DNA of 64,000 nucleotides, from contig ML769411.1 of NCBI GenBank assembly GCA_009733575.1, forward strand, positions 246,555 to 310,554. Reading direction: 5' to 3'. Each line of letters opens with the position of its first letter. Position 1 is the first letter of the stretch. The position numbers were made by a program, and so were the translations under genes. This stretch comes from Gymnopus androsaceus JB14. Its lineage: Eukaryota; Basidiomycota; Agaricomycetes; Agaricales; Omphalotaceae. The notes beneath the pieces are model-generated. The model had not been told where the DNA came from. It did not search any database and saw only the letters and a list, made by a program, of their open reading frames with translations. Below, piece after piece: positions 34,489-47,200 of this stretch.

Positions 34489-37400
34489 CTACGATCTTTG
34501 CGCTCGATTACAGTGGATTTTGTGAGTGGTCCAGTCCTCCTTTTGGCATGCCGACGAGCAATAGCGCACCTTCTTGCACCGGCCGCAGACCTGCAAATTG
34601 GCTCTTGGAGTTGATCCACACTTCTGACACCCTCTTTGCGTCTCCGAATGCTGAAACTGCGTATCATGCATGTTCTGCAGCCTGTTCAGCTTCACTCCCG
34701 CTGAATGAAACCGATTGAAGGCGTTCTTCAACCAACCTTCGTATTTTGGCAGGATCGGGAGGTTCACTGTACTCATTCTCCTGCACATCATTGGCGAGCC
34801 CAGTAATCAGATGCTTCAACATCCCAACAACGCTCTCCATGTATGACACAGCATAGAGAGGGCTAATAGCCACTCGCGTGCATCTGGGCGCGAATTTTGC
34901 CCAATCTTTGACGCGCATCATGTCCTCGACGTCTTTGCCTTGGCCGCAGCGACATATAGGACTCTCGCCCATTGCGAACGATAGAGGTATCTGTCCTGTT
35001 TTGATATATTCGCAATCTGCGCGATGCGTCCAGCTGTATCTGCAACGTTCCGCGAGAACAGGTAAAAGACATTTCCAGGCTCGCATCTCCCCACCAACGG
35101 CCTGAACCTGGACAGTGCTAAGGTTAGCCAAGGCCTGTAATAGTTTGTCGAGGAAGATCCAAGGTGTATTGGGAGGACGTGGCCATCCAAAACAAAGGTA
35201 TGCGATGCCAAGTCAAGTTTGAGATGGGAGAGGAAGAAGACCGCATAGATTCCACCACTACCCTCATGATCATTCAAAGCGAATATAGAAGCAGGTGCGC
35301 CACCCTGAATTCCAGTGAAACGAAGGAAAAGACAGTGTAAGGTTTCCTTTACACGGGCAAGAGCTTGAAATTGATGCGAATTTCCGGCACTGCTACTGAT
35401 CATAGCACGCTCCGCTTCACTCAACATGAAGGAAATCTGGGTATTGAACCAGCCATGCGTGTCGTTCAGCTTTATGGGAGGTAAACGAGCAAGTTGGAGC
35501 CGATGTATGTTCCAGATGGCGGGAGTCTTATTGGAAAATAAGAGAGGAAAATTATTGCCGCCTGAAGTATGATGTCCAGATGGAAATGCAATAACCTGAG
35601 TGAAAACACAGAGTAAATAACCGGGTTCACTGCCGTAGCTAAAAGAACTGACCTCAATGTAATGAGATTTGCGGGCGATTCGTAACTGGGTACGAGTGCC
35701 ATCAATAGGAAAAGGAAATTGAACATAGTGTTCGACATCACCGAACTTCAAAACTATGCTGCATGGCAAAACTTGGTGGAATGACACAGCTACACGGGCA
35801 GGTGCTTCTAACACCATCTGTTCAGCGGGATCGTCAATAGTGGCTTTAACAATCATTTGAGAGAGACGCTGGCAATTGGAGTCTAATGTGACAACGACAT
35901 GGTTTTTTTGAGACTTGGCGGGACCACTAGGGCGTGAAGGTAAGATAGGAGACTATTTGCTCAGTGTTGAGAAAGGCGCGGCTGAAAAAGACATGTCTTT
36001 TATCGGTGACAGGAGCACTGAATATGAAGAGGTGAAACCCTAATGTGGACGTCAAATGACTAGTAGCGGGGGTAGTCCGAACATTTAGGCTAGCGTGGAA
36101 TCCTGTATGAGAAAAAAGCCATGCTGGCAAGGCGACGCCAACTACTAGGTCTGCCGAACCAGCCCAGCCTTTGGCGTCCTCTTTAAAGACAACCTTGGGC
36201 TCCTGATTACCACCAGATACATCGATGGTGAGAGTGCCAAAGGCCGTTTGAATAGCCGAGAACATATTGTGGAAACGGAACCCCGAAGCTCGAATTGCAA
36301 AATAGGGGACCCTAGCAAGTTCTCCAATGATAAAGTCTCAAGGACCTTTAACTTTTGGCGAGGGACTACAAGCGACAAGAAGATGACTGACGGGAGCGCG
36401 CCGGTCCATCCAGGAAGATGCGCTCGAGCTGAAGCTGGCTGGTTTAGTCAATATGTCGACGGAATGAACTCCGTGCAAATGGAGCTGACAACATAGGTCC
36501 TGATAATAATTGAGACCCATAAGGAGAGTTCTGTCAGTTTCAATATGTTCAAGCAGCGTGTCCACGACTTGGAACCATTGGGTAGTTACTCTGTCTTTGA
36601 CAATCTTCAGCAATGCTGCAAATGTAGCTCTGGTATAATGCAGAAGACTCCTCTTCTGAAGCTGTTGTCTGGCTTCCTCGGGGCTTGAAGATTTTATCTG
36701 CATCATAGAGCTCACGTTCTCATCTGAGAACATGCGAAGGTAGATGTTAAACAAAAATCGAGCCAACTCTTTTGGTTCGAAAGAGACGGACGGAACAATG
36801 GAAGATAATTCCTCTGGCAGTAGAAGGGACATAATCTTCCAACAGATACGTTCGTGAAACTGAGGTGTTTCGAGTTCGGGATGAGTAGCATGAAGCATGA
36901 GCTCATGAACGTTCGAGTTGGAGGTGAAGTGGGATACAAAAGCCGAAGGTACAAGATCAAATAGTACCGCCATGGTAGAGAGATCGCTGCACATAAGCTC
37001 TAGAAACCCTTGCATGGGATCGGAGCCTGTTTGCAACAGTGTTTCCGTGTATAAAGAGGAACACAGGTTACGCGAAAGGATAGGCTGGGTAACAATAAGA
37101 ATGTTCAGCAGACCAAGATGGTCAGTGAGATTTGACGTGTCGATGACTTCGAATTTAACGGGTGCGGGACAGGCAGAACTGCTAATATAGTCTCCGCCAT
37201 CGAGCTCCAGCACTGTCGCCTTCCATCGAGTGGCATATGTAGGTACGGATGAAGGGGTCGCGCGATGTCGTAGCAGCGACGAACAGAACGCCAGAGCATC
37301 TCCGGTGAAGAATCTAAGCCGTAAGACCTTCTTCGTTGCTACAGCTCTGAACGTGGAACACCAATCTCGAAAAGTGCGTTGCACAAAGGTGTAAAGATGA

Positions 37401-38348
37401 GCACATGGTTTAGAGGCGTCGTAGTTCCACTCCTCTCCCGCACAATGATCAGTGAAAGCAGGGGCGATGTGGAATGAGGAGAAGGCATCAGTGCCGTAGT
37501 GGGAAGCAAAGCCTTCGCCGGTGATAGAATAGACAAAGGTTGGATTGATTAATGTCGCCGTTTGCTACTGCATCGTCGTGAGTATTGATGCCGGACGACC
37601 AAAACCGGTGGAAGTGCTCGGAGACGAGGGCCCATTGCGAACATTTGCAGAGGGCCAGCAGAACGAGAGGAGGAAAACATTAAGTCTGGCTTTCGTATCT
37701 TCAGTGCATTTGAAAATGCACGATATACGGCTGCTTTTTCGTTCCACAGGCAGATCTTCAAACCCCGCATAAAGAATCCAGTGGCGGCGTAAGTTCTGAG
37801 AGTGTGTCTTGGGTGCAAACCCTTAACGGCGCGCCGTATGAGCTAGTATGCCAGGTGTTTACATCCGCCGCTAGTTTGACCAATTTTCTGCACTGCTGTA
37901 CTAAAACAGCCATGGTCGACGCGGTGATGTAGAAGTCATAGAAAACATTCCAAAGAACTTCTTGCGTCGAGGTTTCATTGTCGAGTATAAGAGTGAAAAG
38001 GAGGACATTGCGCGCTATATCATCATATAATCAGCACGGGAAGTTCAGGTAAATTTCTCGAACGTACCAAGTACTGCCGGCTCAACATCGCAGCACGTTA
38101 TGTCCAGTGTACGAAGAACTGATTAGAGATTTAGCCTGATAAAACACCAAAAGATACAATCCCCTACATGACTGTCGGTCCACTGAGTTGCAATGCAGTG
38201 TGAAAAAGATATTTCTTGGATCTCCGCAACCAAGTAGAAGAACGTTGGCCGATTGCTCTGGCGCTATGTCCTGAATGAGATTTACTGGGCTAGTATTTCC
38301 AACTGGATAGAAGTAAGTTCGTCGCGGAAAGACAAGGGGATGCGCCAT
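34489..38348 (-). CDS. large DUF4470 protein with C-terminal MYND zinc finger
   Basis: The start at 38348 opens MAHPLVFPRRTYFYPVGNTS, followed by LIQDIAPEQSANVLLLGCGD. This is the DUF4470 start, whose glycine-rich loop resembles a methyltransferase SAM site. Helical segments follow across several introns (EGFASHYGTDAFSSFHIAPA, RTFRDWCSTFRAVATKKVLR). The C-terminus is a MYND finger (CQKCGSTPRANLQVCGRCKK, YCSSACQKEDWTTHKIHC) that normally binds proline-rich partners. Expected length is roughly 1,150 residues. A C run at 36281-36284 (GGGG on the coding strand) is one base too long: with three, LRG continues into FRFHNMFSAIQ. A further shift near 35200 lies before WPRPPNTPWIFLDKLLQ. The function of this family is unknown. 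Confidence 0.8.
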
Positions 38349-39696
38349 AGCTGTAGACGGGCGTAAAAAGATGAAAGCCGCTGTTCCAGTGCTACTATAT
38401 ATAAGAATTCTGAGCTGAAAGGCCGCAGCCCACTAACTAGTAAGATCGCAGGCCTTGAGGCAGTTTGAATAAAGAAGCGAATATGACAAATTGGATTACT
38501 TCTAGGAAAGTAAAACCTCAAAAATTCCGGAACTGACTCAAGCCTCTCTCTCTCTAGTCACAAAGACGACAAGAGATAAACGATTCCTTGTCAAGAGTGG
38601 TGCAAAGCCCACTTAGTCCTGACCAAGTCCTGAGTCCCGGTGGTCATTAGGATCCTGTAAACCACAGTGTTAAGTTGATGTAGATTAAAGTTATTGTGGC
38701 TGGCTGCGCATGCAATGGTATTATGTGAGTAGCCGCGTCCGAAGAAAGGAAGCCAACGCACTCATTTGACACCACGTTTATTGTAGATTATGCATAAAGG
38801 AGAGCAATTGAATTTCAAGGATAAGGAAGACTGGAAAGAGCCTGATGGGCGCGTCAAAGCCGCAAGATCATAAAGTCCGCAGCAGACCCTAAAGGCCTAA
38901 AGCATGAAACTCATAGGCATCCGCGTCTTCCCAGATCTTGGACCGTGCCGTGTAATAAAATCTTCCTTCCTTCCCAGGACCTTACCGTGGACGCGAAAGG
39001 GACTGATGCTCTGCCAAAGCAACAACTCGAACATAACCCTGTGCCAATGAGTCGGAGTTCTTCCCCATCAAAGGCCCCAAGAAGCCAAAGGACAAGTCGC
39101 GAGCCTGCACAAAACCAAAGGTTCAAGAACCGGAGAAACTGAAATACAGACTATCGGTCATCTTGAAAACCTCACGACTTCCAATGGCTTCTGGACAGTT
39201 GACTCCCTCGGTCAGTTCGAAGACGACCCTACTGCCACAGCTGCATGCCACTTTAAGAAAGTGGATAGCGCACAGCGTGGCCAGAAGAAGGCGGAGAAAA
39301 AGAAACGCGTTCCTCGCGTCAGCATCCTTGATTTGGTTTGAATATTTTGCGAGACCCTTCACCTTTCCTTGCATTTGCATTCTTTTTTTTTTCCAAGATC
39401 GGAAATCCAGGCGTTACATCGTATATAGGTAGGATTTCACAGGTCATTATCAAGCGCACATACCAGGGAGCATCTTCAGAGATAACGGAATGCATTCGAG
39501 CGCCATTCACAGCGATATCTTATAGTCCTGTAAATTATCCGCAAAATGTTGCCGAATTTCTGGCAAAGTTGGCCGCTTTCCCCGCAGGCCGTGATGGCGA
39601 TCTCAGTTGCTGCTCACACTTCGTCATCGCGTGCGGGAATCTCACTCTGGCTTACTTATGCCAGCAGCCTTCGGTTGACATCTAGGCCAGTTCAGT
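38349..39696. other. 1.3-kb intergenic region
   Basis: It separates the divergent DUF4470-MYND (minus) and cupin (plus) genes. Frames up to 115 codons occur (39338-39685) but overlap others on both strands and show no domain. Confidence 0.35.
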
Positions 39697-40422
39697 ATGA
39701 CACAAAAGCAAACCGTGCAACCAGAGGCCTATTACCTCGAAAGAAGCGAGTTCGTCCCGAACAATAGTGTCCCGGCTTTGATCTATCGCGATGTTCTTCC
39801 AAAGCCGTTAGATCCAGAATCTGCAAAGGCTCTTTGCGAAGGCAATCACTGGCAAAAGAGGGTTGGTCCTTGAGTTAGTGGTATTGATTCGCTCTGACTA
39901 ATTCTTTCGGTCAATCTTAGGGAGAATGGGGAGCTCTTTACAATGCTCATTTCCATCCAAACACGCATGAGTGCTACGGTGCGCTTCAGCATCTTACTGA
40001 TTATTATTGTATGATAATGACTATTCTCACATAAAGCTGTCTTCCAGGGTGGGTCAAGGCTGGCTTTAGGCGTGAAAGGCACGATACAGCTACTGGAGGA
40101 GTGGTGGTAGATGTTAAGGCGGGTGATGTTATTGTGGTGCCAGCCGGTGTATCACACCGGTCTCTAAGTGCCTATGGAGACTATAGATACATCGGGGTGT
40201 ATCCTGAGGTACTTTCACTGGTCTTGAACCCCAGGCCTTATAAAACTAACATGTTGACAACTCTAGGCCGCTCCAAAATGGCGCAGCAACTACTGCAGAG
40301 GCGACGAAGACATGGAAGTATTGCGAGAAGAGATTGAAGGAGTCAATATTCCAGACCATGACCCAGTATACGGCCTTGATGGTCCTCTTGCGAATATTTG
40401 GAATCAAGCCTCGCGACAATAA
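39697..40422 (+). CDS. cupin-fold protein
   Basis: Four exons: 39697-39861, 39921-39978, 40037-40208 and 40267-40422. The first reads MTQKQTVQPEAYYLERSEFV. The cupin core is split by introns: AHFHPNTHECYAVFQGGSRL, then GGVVVDVKAGDVIVVPAGVS and HRS. The HxH of HFHPNTHE and the later histidine of GVSHRS match metal-ligand positions of cupins. The C-terminal exon (PKWRSNYCRGDEDMEVLREE, then DHDPVYGLDGPL) is a tail I recall from basidiomycete cupins of unknown activity. Exon 3 is one base short of frame: a base appears to be missing near 40070-40075, between RLALGV and ERHDTATGG. Likely a small metal-dependent enzyme or binding protein; substrate unknown. Confidence 0.8.
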
Positions 40423-40949
40423 TATAAGGCTGCTTTGACATGATCAACACTTGAGGTTTCCCAATTCTTATACCGATGTTCCAGCGAGTTAATGATTGTG
40501 AAATGATCAATGATGGCATTCATCTGTATCGTTGAAATTTTTCTATATCCAGGATTTCTCCTTTAAAGCTTCTTGTTATAACTCGGACATTCTTGACAGT
40601 CAGTAACATACTCAGGCTGGTCATAGAAGTCCATATGGGTATGGTTCCACTGGGAACAACCACCTTCTTAGTAGCACATCCATATAAGCTTATCAAGCTT
40701 CTCAGTGTGCCACAAAGAGCCAGCCTTCTCGTCCAGCAATGAGCAAAGTTACAGTAAGTGAAAGTAGGCTGGTGAGGTACAGAAGATGGGCGCTTATCCG
40801 CGGCGCGTTGCGGGTAGGCGCTGCATGTTTGACGGCGCTTATCTTTTGCTTCCAACCAGCAAACCACTTGTCGCTTTATACGCGTCTCGTCAGGATGGCT
40901 TTTGCTACCAAGTACGGCTTGATATTCTCGTGATCTACTGCTCAAACTA

Positions 40950-42750
40950 ATGGGAGATAACAGCTCCTCAGCTTTTGGCATAAAGCCTAACAATGCAACC
41001 GGAAATTCGATCTTTGGTCAACAAAATAATCCTACCGGAAATTCTGTATTTGGAGCTTCCCAGCCTCAAACGAATAGTAATCCTTTTGGTCAACAGTCGA
41101 CACAACAACCTACCACGACCGGCAGCATTTTTGGTCAAGCTCAGCAGCAGCCAGCCGCGACAGGATCGAGCATGTTCGGTCAACCGGCCACTCAACAGGG
41201 CGGTAGTATGTTTGGACAACCTGCTCAACAATCGGCCACTGGAGGTGGCATGTTCGGACAATCAACTCAACAGGGTTCACAGCAGCCTGGCACATCTGTG
41301 TTTGGGAACACAAATACGAATCCTCAACAACAATCAGTGTTTGGTAGCACGAACACAAACACTACAGCCGGGACAGGCTCGAAATATATTTGGACAGTCT
41401 GCTCAACAACCTGCTGGCACTGGCATGTTTGGACAGTCGACACAACAGCCATCTTTGTTTGGACAACCCGCTACCACTACAGGTTCAAGTGTATTCGGCC
41501 AACCTGCCCAACAGCAACAGCAAGGAAGCAGTATCTTTGGCGGCGGTACAGGGAACTCAAATTTCGGAAATAACAATGCTACTGGCTCGAACATAGGTTA
41601 GTTTCGTTTTTCGGAAATGTATCCCTTTAATTCTGTATCTGCAGGGGCATTTGGAGGTTCGACGTTTGGAGGAGGATCATCAATGTTCAACCAGAGACCC
41701 ACTCAGCCTCAACAGTAAGCCATACATTATTTCTCATATGTTTGTTTTCGTTCAGCCATATCCAGATCTGCATTTGGTGCGCCTACCGCTCAACAAGGCC
41801 CTCCTCCGTTCTCAAAAACGACCAAATTTAATGACCTACCGGACGCACTCAAGAAGACTTTCGAGCAAATCGAGTGCGTATTCGATCAGCACGTCGTGAC
41901 TGTATACTTGACCTATACAACCCAGTTCACATATTCAAGGTCGTATTCAGATCAGCAAAGATCTTCGAGTAAAGAAACTTGGAGAGGAGGCAACAAAGGG
42001 GCAAGAGCTCATTCGAGCGGTGCATAAAGTGCGTGAAATTACGACAATAGCATGTTCTGAGGCTAATCAATTGAATTTAGGATCTCAGCCATACCGGCAC
42101 CATGATTCGGAACGACCTGCACTTTACACGAGACCTGAAAGCCAAAGCAGACCAGGCCGTGCATGACACTATCATTTCTACGAGGATAGTAGATGGGTTC
42201 AAAAATCCCCAATTGAACGGTGCCTATCTCAAAGATCATGCTTCTTTTCCGCTGGAGTAAGTCTTTTTTATTGGTTCCAGGATGTTACAATTGATCCTTG
42301 TCCTAGATTCTTCATGCGAGTTACAACTCAAATTCGTGAACGGCTTGTCTGGTATAGAGCAACGATCGAGGTGAGTGACGACTAGTGCAGCCCAAGATAT
42401 CGTGTTCATTTTTATTCTTCAGCAAATCGAGAGGAAACTGTCATCTATGGCAAACCAAACCCATGTAACTCCGCAAAGTAATTTCGTTTCCATTTCACTA
42501 GCGCTAGATGGATTCTCATAATTCCTCAAATCTAGGCATAACAACTACTGTGCAGGCACAGCATGCGACTTTCCTCGCTCTTGCTTCAAGAACAGCCGCC
42601 CTCGACGCTGAATTGCAAAATATCAAGGCTCTGTACACTCAACTGTGGCGCACGCGCACTGGAAGTGTGCGGGATCCATTTGATAGTGTCGGGATGGATG
42701 ACTCGGAAGGAAAGCCGGATCTTGGATTAAGTGGGCTGAGTGTACGATGA
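40950..42750 (+). CDS. NUP49: FG nucleoporin of the central channel (Nup49/Nup58 type)
   Basis: The first exon is an FG domain: more than a dozen SIFGQ, SMFGQ and SVFG-type repeats separated by Gln/Thr/Ser-rich spacers, starting MGDNSSSAFGIKPNNATGNS. These disordered repeats line the nuclear pore and bind transport receptors. A coiled-coil region follows over several exons (LPDALKKTFEQIE, GEEATKGQELIRAVHK, AHDTIISTRIVDG-like helices, LVWYRATIEQIERKLSSMAN, FLALASRTAALDAELQNIKA). It would bind the Nup54/Nup57 and Nup62 partners of the channel trimer. An AAA run at 41382-41384 is one A too long; with AA the repeat IFGQSAQQPAG stays in frame. The last intron is 42478-42535. A diverged copy of the last coding exon's 3' end follows the stop. 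Confidence 0.88.
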
Positions 42751-42857
42751 ATTCTAGGAAGATCTTCTTGGCAACAAAATCCAATCTGAATATGATAGCG
42801 TCGGGATGGATGATTCGGAAGGAAAGCCAGACCTTGGATTAGGTGGGCTGAGTGATG
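42682..42857 (+). repeat. tandem duplication of the nucleoporin gene 3' end
   Basis: The last 65 coding bases (42682-42746) recur at 42794-42857 with about 90 percent identity. The second copy keeps an open frame (GMDDSEGKPDLGLGGLSDDS). Confidence 0.8.
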
Positions 42858-44145
42858 ATTCGATGTGTATTTTTAGGAAGATAGCTTGATTACTTGGTAT
42901 ACCTTCGTATACCTGCTCTCTACTCACACTCACTCACTCCCTTGTCATCTCTATCATCGCTGATTCGCTTTATCTGCCTACTGACGTATGCTACCTCAGA
43001 ATATCCCTCCTTAATTAAAAAAGTTACGATATTTCATTTTCGTCAAGTACTCGCAAGTATAGGGTAGGTATATGTTTAATTGAAATATGAAGCTCGCATC
43101 GCTACTTCAACAGTTCAACTCTTGAATACTACATGTAAGTAAGTACTTGGCAGTAGTAGACAGTGACAAGTGTAAAAACTCGGCTCGTTTACGACTCAGG
43201 AATCCGAACGTAAGTAGTTCCTGCAATCGAGAAATGCATATGTATATAGCTGCAGCATCCGAGTCGTCGTACATATATGTATTTCTGGATGAGATCACTC
43301 TTACAGTATTAGTATTAATTATATAATTTCAATGAGGGATTGGGATTGGGATTACTGTACCGCTGCAAGTCGAACTTATGTCGTTAGACAACGGGAGATT
43401 GAAGCGATAAGTTGTGACTTTTAGTTTGCTTTTGGTGGAGATCGGATACTGTACAGTGTAGGCCCCGGTAGGGAGAGATCTTCCAGTGAAGACTGACTCC
43501 AAATCGAAGATTTCTCGGCATGGGGACCATCTGTATGAGCCTAAAGTTCTCGAGGGCTGAGCAAAGGCAATGTGTCCAACAACAATTCTGAGTCGGATCC
43601 GCAAAACTCGATGTTGGGTATAGACATCGCGAGGAAGTCGTTAAGTTGTAGCAGATGAGACTCGGACGTACAGAGTATCTTCTCCTTCCTTAATTATTTC
43701 GTTAATCCGATTCAGAGTCCTATCGAAGTCTGCGTCAAGTCTATAAAACGTCTCATACAGTGTCAGCTTGTCAAGTAGAAGTACATAGAGTATACATAAT
43801 TTACAGTACAGCGCTACTATGTAGTATACAGTAGATATCACATTAGAGTATTAGGGATGAGTTACTGTAATCGGATAATACGTCCAGAAATGGACGGAAA
43901 ACATGAGAAACACAGGCGCTCAGACTCATTCAGATGATACAGCACTACGCCTCTAGTCAGCTCGATTACACACCGGTACCCAAACAATAGCACTACTAGG
44001 CGCGTCGAGTCTTGACGCTGTCAATACTCAGGGCCCATCCCTCGTTGGAAAATCAGTGTAGGTTCAGGAGGTCTGCGTCGAAAGATAAAATAGTTGCTTT
44101 AGGATGGACAGTGTGAAATCAGGAATTTAGACGTACATTTTTACT
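42858..44145. other. stretch with one doubtful minus-strand frame
   Basis: A minus-strand frame at 43329-43604 (SVFTGRSLPTGAYTVQYPIS is a coding-like part) and another at 43641-43841 (FDRTLNRINEIIKEGEDTLY) could be exons of a small gene downstream of 44146. No splice chain closes cleanly, and no family is recognised. The remainder is AT-rich. Confidence 0.3.
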
Positions 44146-45528
44146 TTAATCAATAGGATGCTCCAAGCGCTGAGCGATGAGGTTAACGTTCGAGACCTGC
44201 CAACTGTCAGAGAGGGCGGTGTCCGAGTCAGAGTGCTCATTAACCGGAAAACGGATTCGTTCCATCCAGGTGTGGCGAGTTGATGGGTTTTTTTCACAAC
44301 AGCCTGGAAAGTAGAAGGTTGTTTTGGTATATCGGCGCCAGCTGGAGGGGTGGAAGGAACGTATGTGGTAAGCGGTGGGAGGGTATGATAAAATTTTGCC
44401 AAAAGATCTTTTTCCGCAACGTCACGCATTTTTCGATACGCCCGGCTATGAAGCGTTATGTGCAAGATGTTTTGTTCCACTTTGTAGAAGCGAAAGGGAG
44501 AGTAACGTGATAGCTCCAGTGTAGATAGGTCGTTAAATAGCCCTGTCAGGATTTCGCGTACGGCTGCGTCCTCTACGATGGTGGTTTGAATTTTGGACAT
44601 TGGATCAACTGGATTGATGGGATGGCGAACTTCCAACCTCACTCGACGAATTTCTGCGGAACATTAGGTCGTCAATGAATGATTATACTATAAGTTACAG
44701 TGCATTTACCTCCGAACGTATCCTCATTTAGTCCGACTAAACCACCATAGGCGTACCACTCAAATTCGCCACCTTCACGTTTATAATTTACGCGAGTGAG
44801 TGCCTGGAAAGCTCTTTTGAGCTTTGGCATGATGACAATGTTGGAAGCGTTTACACCCGGAATCTTGAACTACAAACAGTGCATCAATAGTTTAGAGTTC
44901 TTGAACAATGTAAATCATACTCACTCGGTACTGGAGTATAATGTGTTGCAGTGCATGAAAGATTGTGTTTACCATTTGCAAACATACATGTTCAGCTTCT
45001 TCTGTTGTCCGTGTAGCCTCGAAAAGTTGGAACGGGCGGATTGAGAAATAAATTGTAGGATTAATCCGTTGGTCCTGTTGACGAACCCAAGCGTATTGGC
45101 TTTCGTCTGTGAAAGGCGATTTGACGATAACGCAAACTAGCTTGCTCCTGATATCTTCAAAAGCATTTCGAAGACAGTCGAGAATTATCTGACCACTATC
45201 ATCATCCCTGTCCAGTGCATCCAAGTAGGCTACAATGGAGCCGTGTTTGTAGCCTGTGGCGGCTGGAAAGTATTGCCAGAGCAATACATCATCTTGATGC
45301 AGGAGATCGAATGATTTTTCGAGGAGGAAAGAGAGGGCAGTGGGAATCTGCTCTCGGAGTGGGGGTTTTGTCCTTCAAGGAGAGTACATCGAAGTTGCCG
45401 ACCTCGACCTCGGACCACGTCGAAAGATCATAGTAGGTGGTATTTGAGAAGAGAAGTTTATGAAGCGGCGAGTCGGTGGCATAGTCTCGAATGAGTTGGA
45501 TCACAGCATTACTTGAGCCTGGCTCCAT
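44146..45528 (-). CDS. conserved-looking protein of unknown function
   Basis: The start at 45528 reads MEPGSSNAVIQLIRDYATDS, and the frame then passes through LLWQYFPAATGYKHGSIVAY, QDQRINPTIYFSIRPFQLFE and, across an intron, KIPGVNASNIVIMPKLKRAF. A further exon gives YKREGGEFEWYAYGGLVGLN and RLEVRHPINPVDPMSKIQTT. Composition is that of a folded protein, but I recognise no family. Two homopolymer errors are evident. GGGGG at 45361-45365 has one base too many (with four: TPLREQIPTALSF). The T run at 44288-44294 has one too few (with eight: VVKKNPSTRHTWMERIRFPV, ending QRLEHPID at 44146). Confidence 0.6.
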
Positions 45529-45803
45529 CTCGAGATTTGAAAAAAAGAAAGCAAAAACGGAATTATCCTCAAGACATAGGGGTCTAATCGACTCCGAGCT
45601 AGGTTCGGATCAAGCCCATCACGCGCGGCTTTCCCGCTGTTTTGTGAATAAACAAGCCTTCACGACTTATTTCCAAAGATATTGAATATGAAGAGCTCAA
45701 ACGAACGTTCGGTACTCACAGGGTGCCGATGCGATCACTGCACAGTTTGCAACGACGTCATACTCTGGCGGCGAAGACAAAGACCACTTGCCCTGCGACA
45801 ACC

Positions 45804-46156
45804 ATGTCCGAGACTCAGTTCACCATATGGGCCTTCGTCGACGTACTAGCCTTGTACAACTGTAACCTATCACCAAATCAATTTGTCGCGCAGCTGAGCA
45901 ATGAGATCTTTAAGCAATACAAGTTGGAGGGTAATACTATTGAGCTCTGGAAGGTGAGTCAGGCGTGGATTCTTTAACATCGTTAAACCTATCATCCACA
46001 GCTCGCATGCTCAACGACGCTCCATCCCTCTGACAATCGTAAGGAAAGAGTCATTGCAAGCAAGGAAACGAACTCAGTCCCATTGACACCATTTCGACGG
46101 TGCTATCATCAATAGATGATGCTATCCAAGTTTTCGTGGCTTGGAAGCCTCCGTCG
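45804..46156 (+). pseudogene. Crinkler (CRN)-like N-terminal domain fragment
   Basis: Exon 1 reads MSETQFTIWAFVDVLALYNC and ends NTIELWK. A 48-base intron (45954-46001) leads to LACSTTLHPSDNRKERVIA, and after a frame shift near 46065 to ELSPIDTISTVLSSIDDAIQ and VFVAWKPP. The order of a short ubiquitin-like start, the LWK motif and the PIDTIS segment matches the header domain of CRN proteins known from oomycetes and from many basidiomycetes. The C-terminal effector part that normally follows was not found. The fragment is either an orphan header or broken. The match is from memory and needs a profile search. Confidence 0.45.
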
Positions 46157-47200
46157 TCGTCGTCCTGGGTTTCTTTCTCAGGTTACTATCTCCTATCCTT
46201 GTTAGATTCACAGCGCCGAAACGTCTTTATCGCAGGAACTGGATGATAGACAATCTAAGCGTTTCATTCGGTTGTATCAGTATTCAACTTTCAGCATGGA
46301 AAACATCCTCTAATTAATTCTCTGAAGAAAAGAAACCTATATGCAAGCTGTTTAGTGTATCAGAAGTCAACAACAAGATTATCCTATCTACAGCGCGACC
46401 GATACACTTACAGTGCCGCTATTGCTCCGATTATCATGAAGTTTGGAAATCAGGATTCCTGTCCAATGATCTTAATCTCCGCCGAATCTACAGCTGTCAT
46501 GAACTATTTGCTGTTTCCGCTGAAATTATGTCGATGAGGGTGGAGGTCAGGCAGTCCCGATCTACAAATTCTCAACACTTTTCTCAAGATGGTACATGGG
46601 ATAAAACCGCAGCTGATGAGTTATTCAAGTCATTTTCGTTCAGAGATGATGACCACACTGGATTCGAATCAGTGCTATGTCGAGTTCAAAAATGAAACTG
46701 GTACAGGTCGCGTGACCTTGCGGTGACTCTTCTTTACAAGCTGTCGAAAAGCGTGGGTCGCAGTCGTAGAAAAAGTATTGAATACAAATGCCGTATTAGT
46801 TTTTATTTTTATTTTTATTTTAGCTCCGAAAGCTTCGAAAGCTTCGAGATCAATGTTGTTGTCCTACCTTCCTGCAGCCTGCAGGTCCTCAAATCGTGGT
46901 GCCTGGCTTGGTGTTTTGAGCACTACTGATTGATCTTGCAGCTCTGAGGATCTGCGGATTTGCGTCAGTGGAATTCAATTCTAGGTCGCTTTAGCTCCTA
47001 AGATCAAACCGCCTGCTGCTAGCCAAAGGGAGAGAGAGCCGGCTAATTTGAACAAAGTCTGCGTTATCAAAGCCTGCGTTATTCGCTGATGAATAACTGA
47101 GAAGCTGGGTTTATAAACGCAAAAATTACTATCGCATACCGTTATGTACAGAAGATACAGATTCAAAAAGAATATTATTCGCTACATGTTATACTTACTA
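46157..47200. other. intergenic stretch
   Basis: No supported gene. Remains of the C-terminal part of the Crinkler-like gene might lie in 46160-46700 but no frame longer than about 60 codons supports it. Confidence 0.3.

Noticed and set aside
34374..34614. Extension of the arrestin-like gene to 34614
   Set aside because: Composition becomes hydrophobic and non-arrestin-like, and it would overlap the MYND exon on the other strand.
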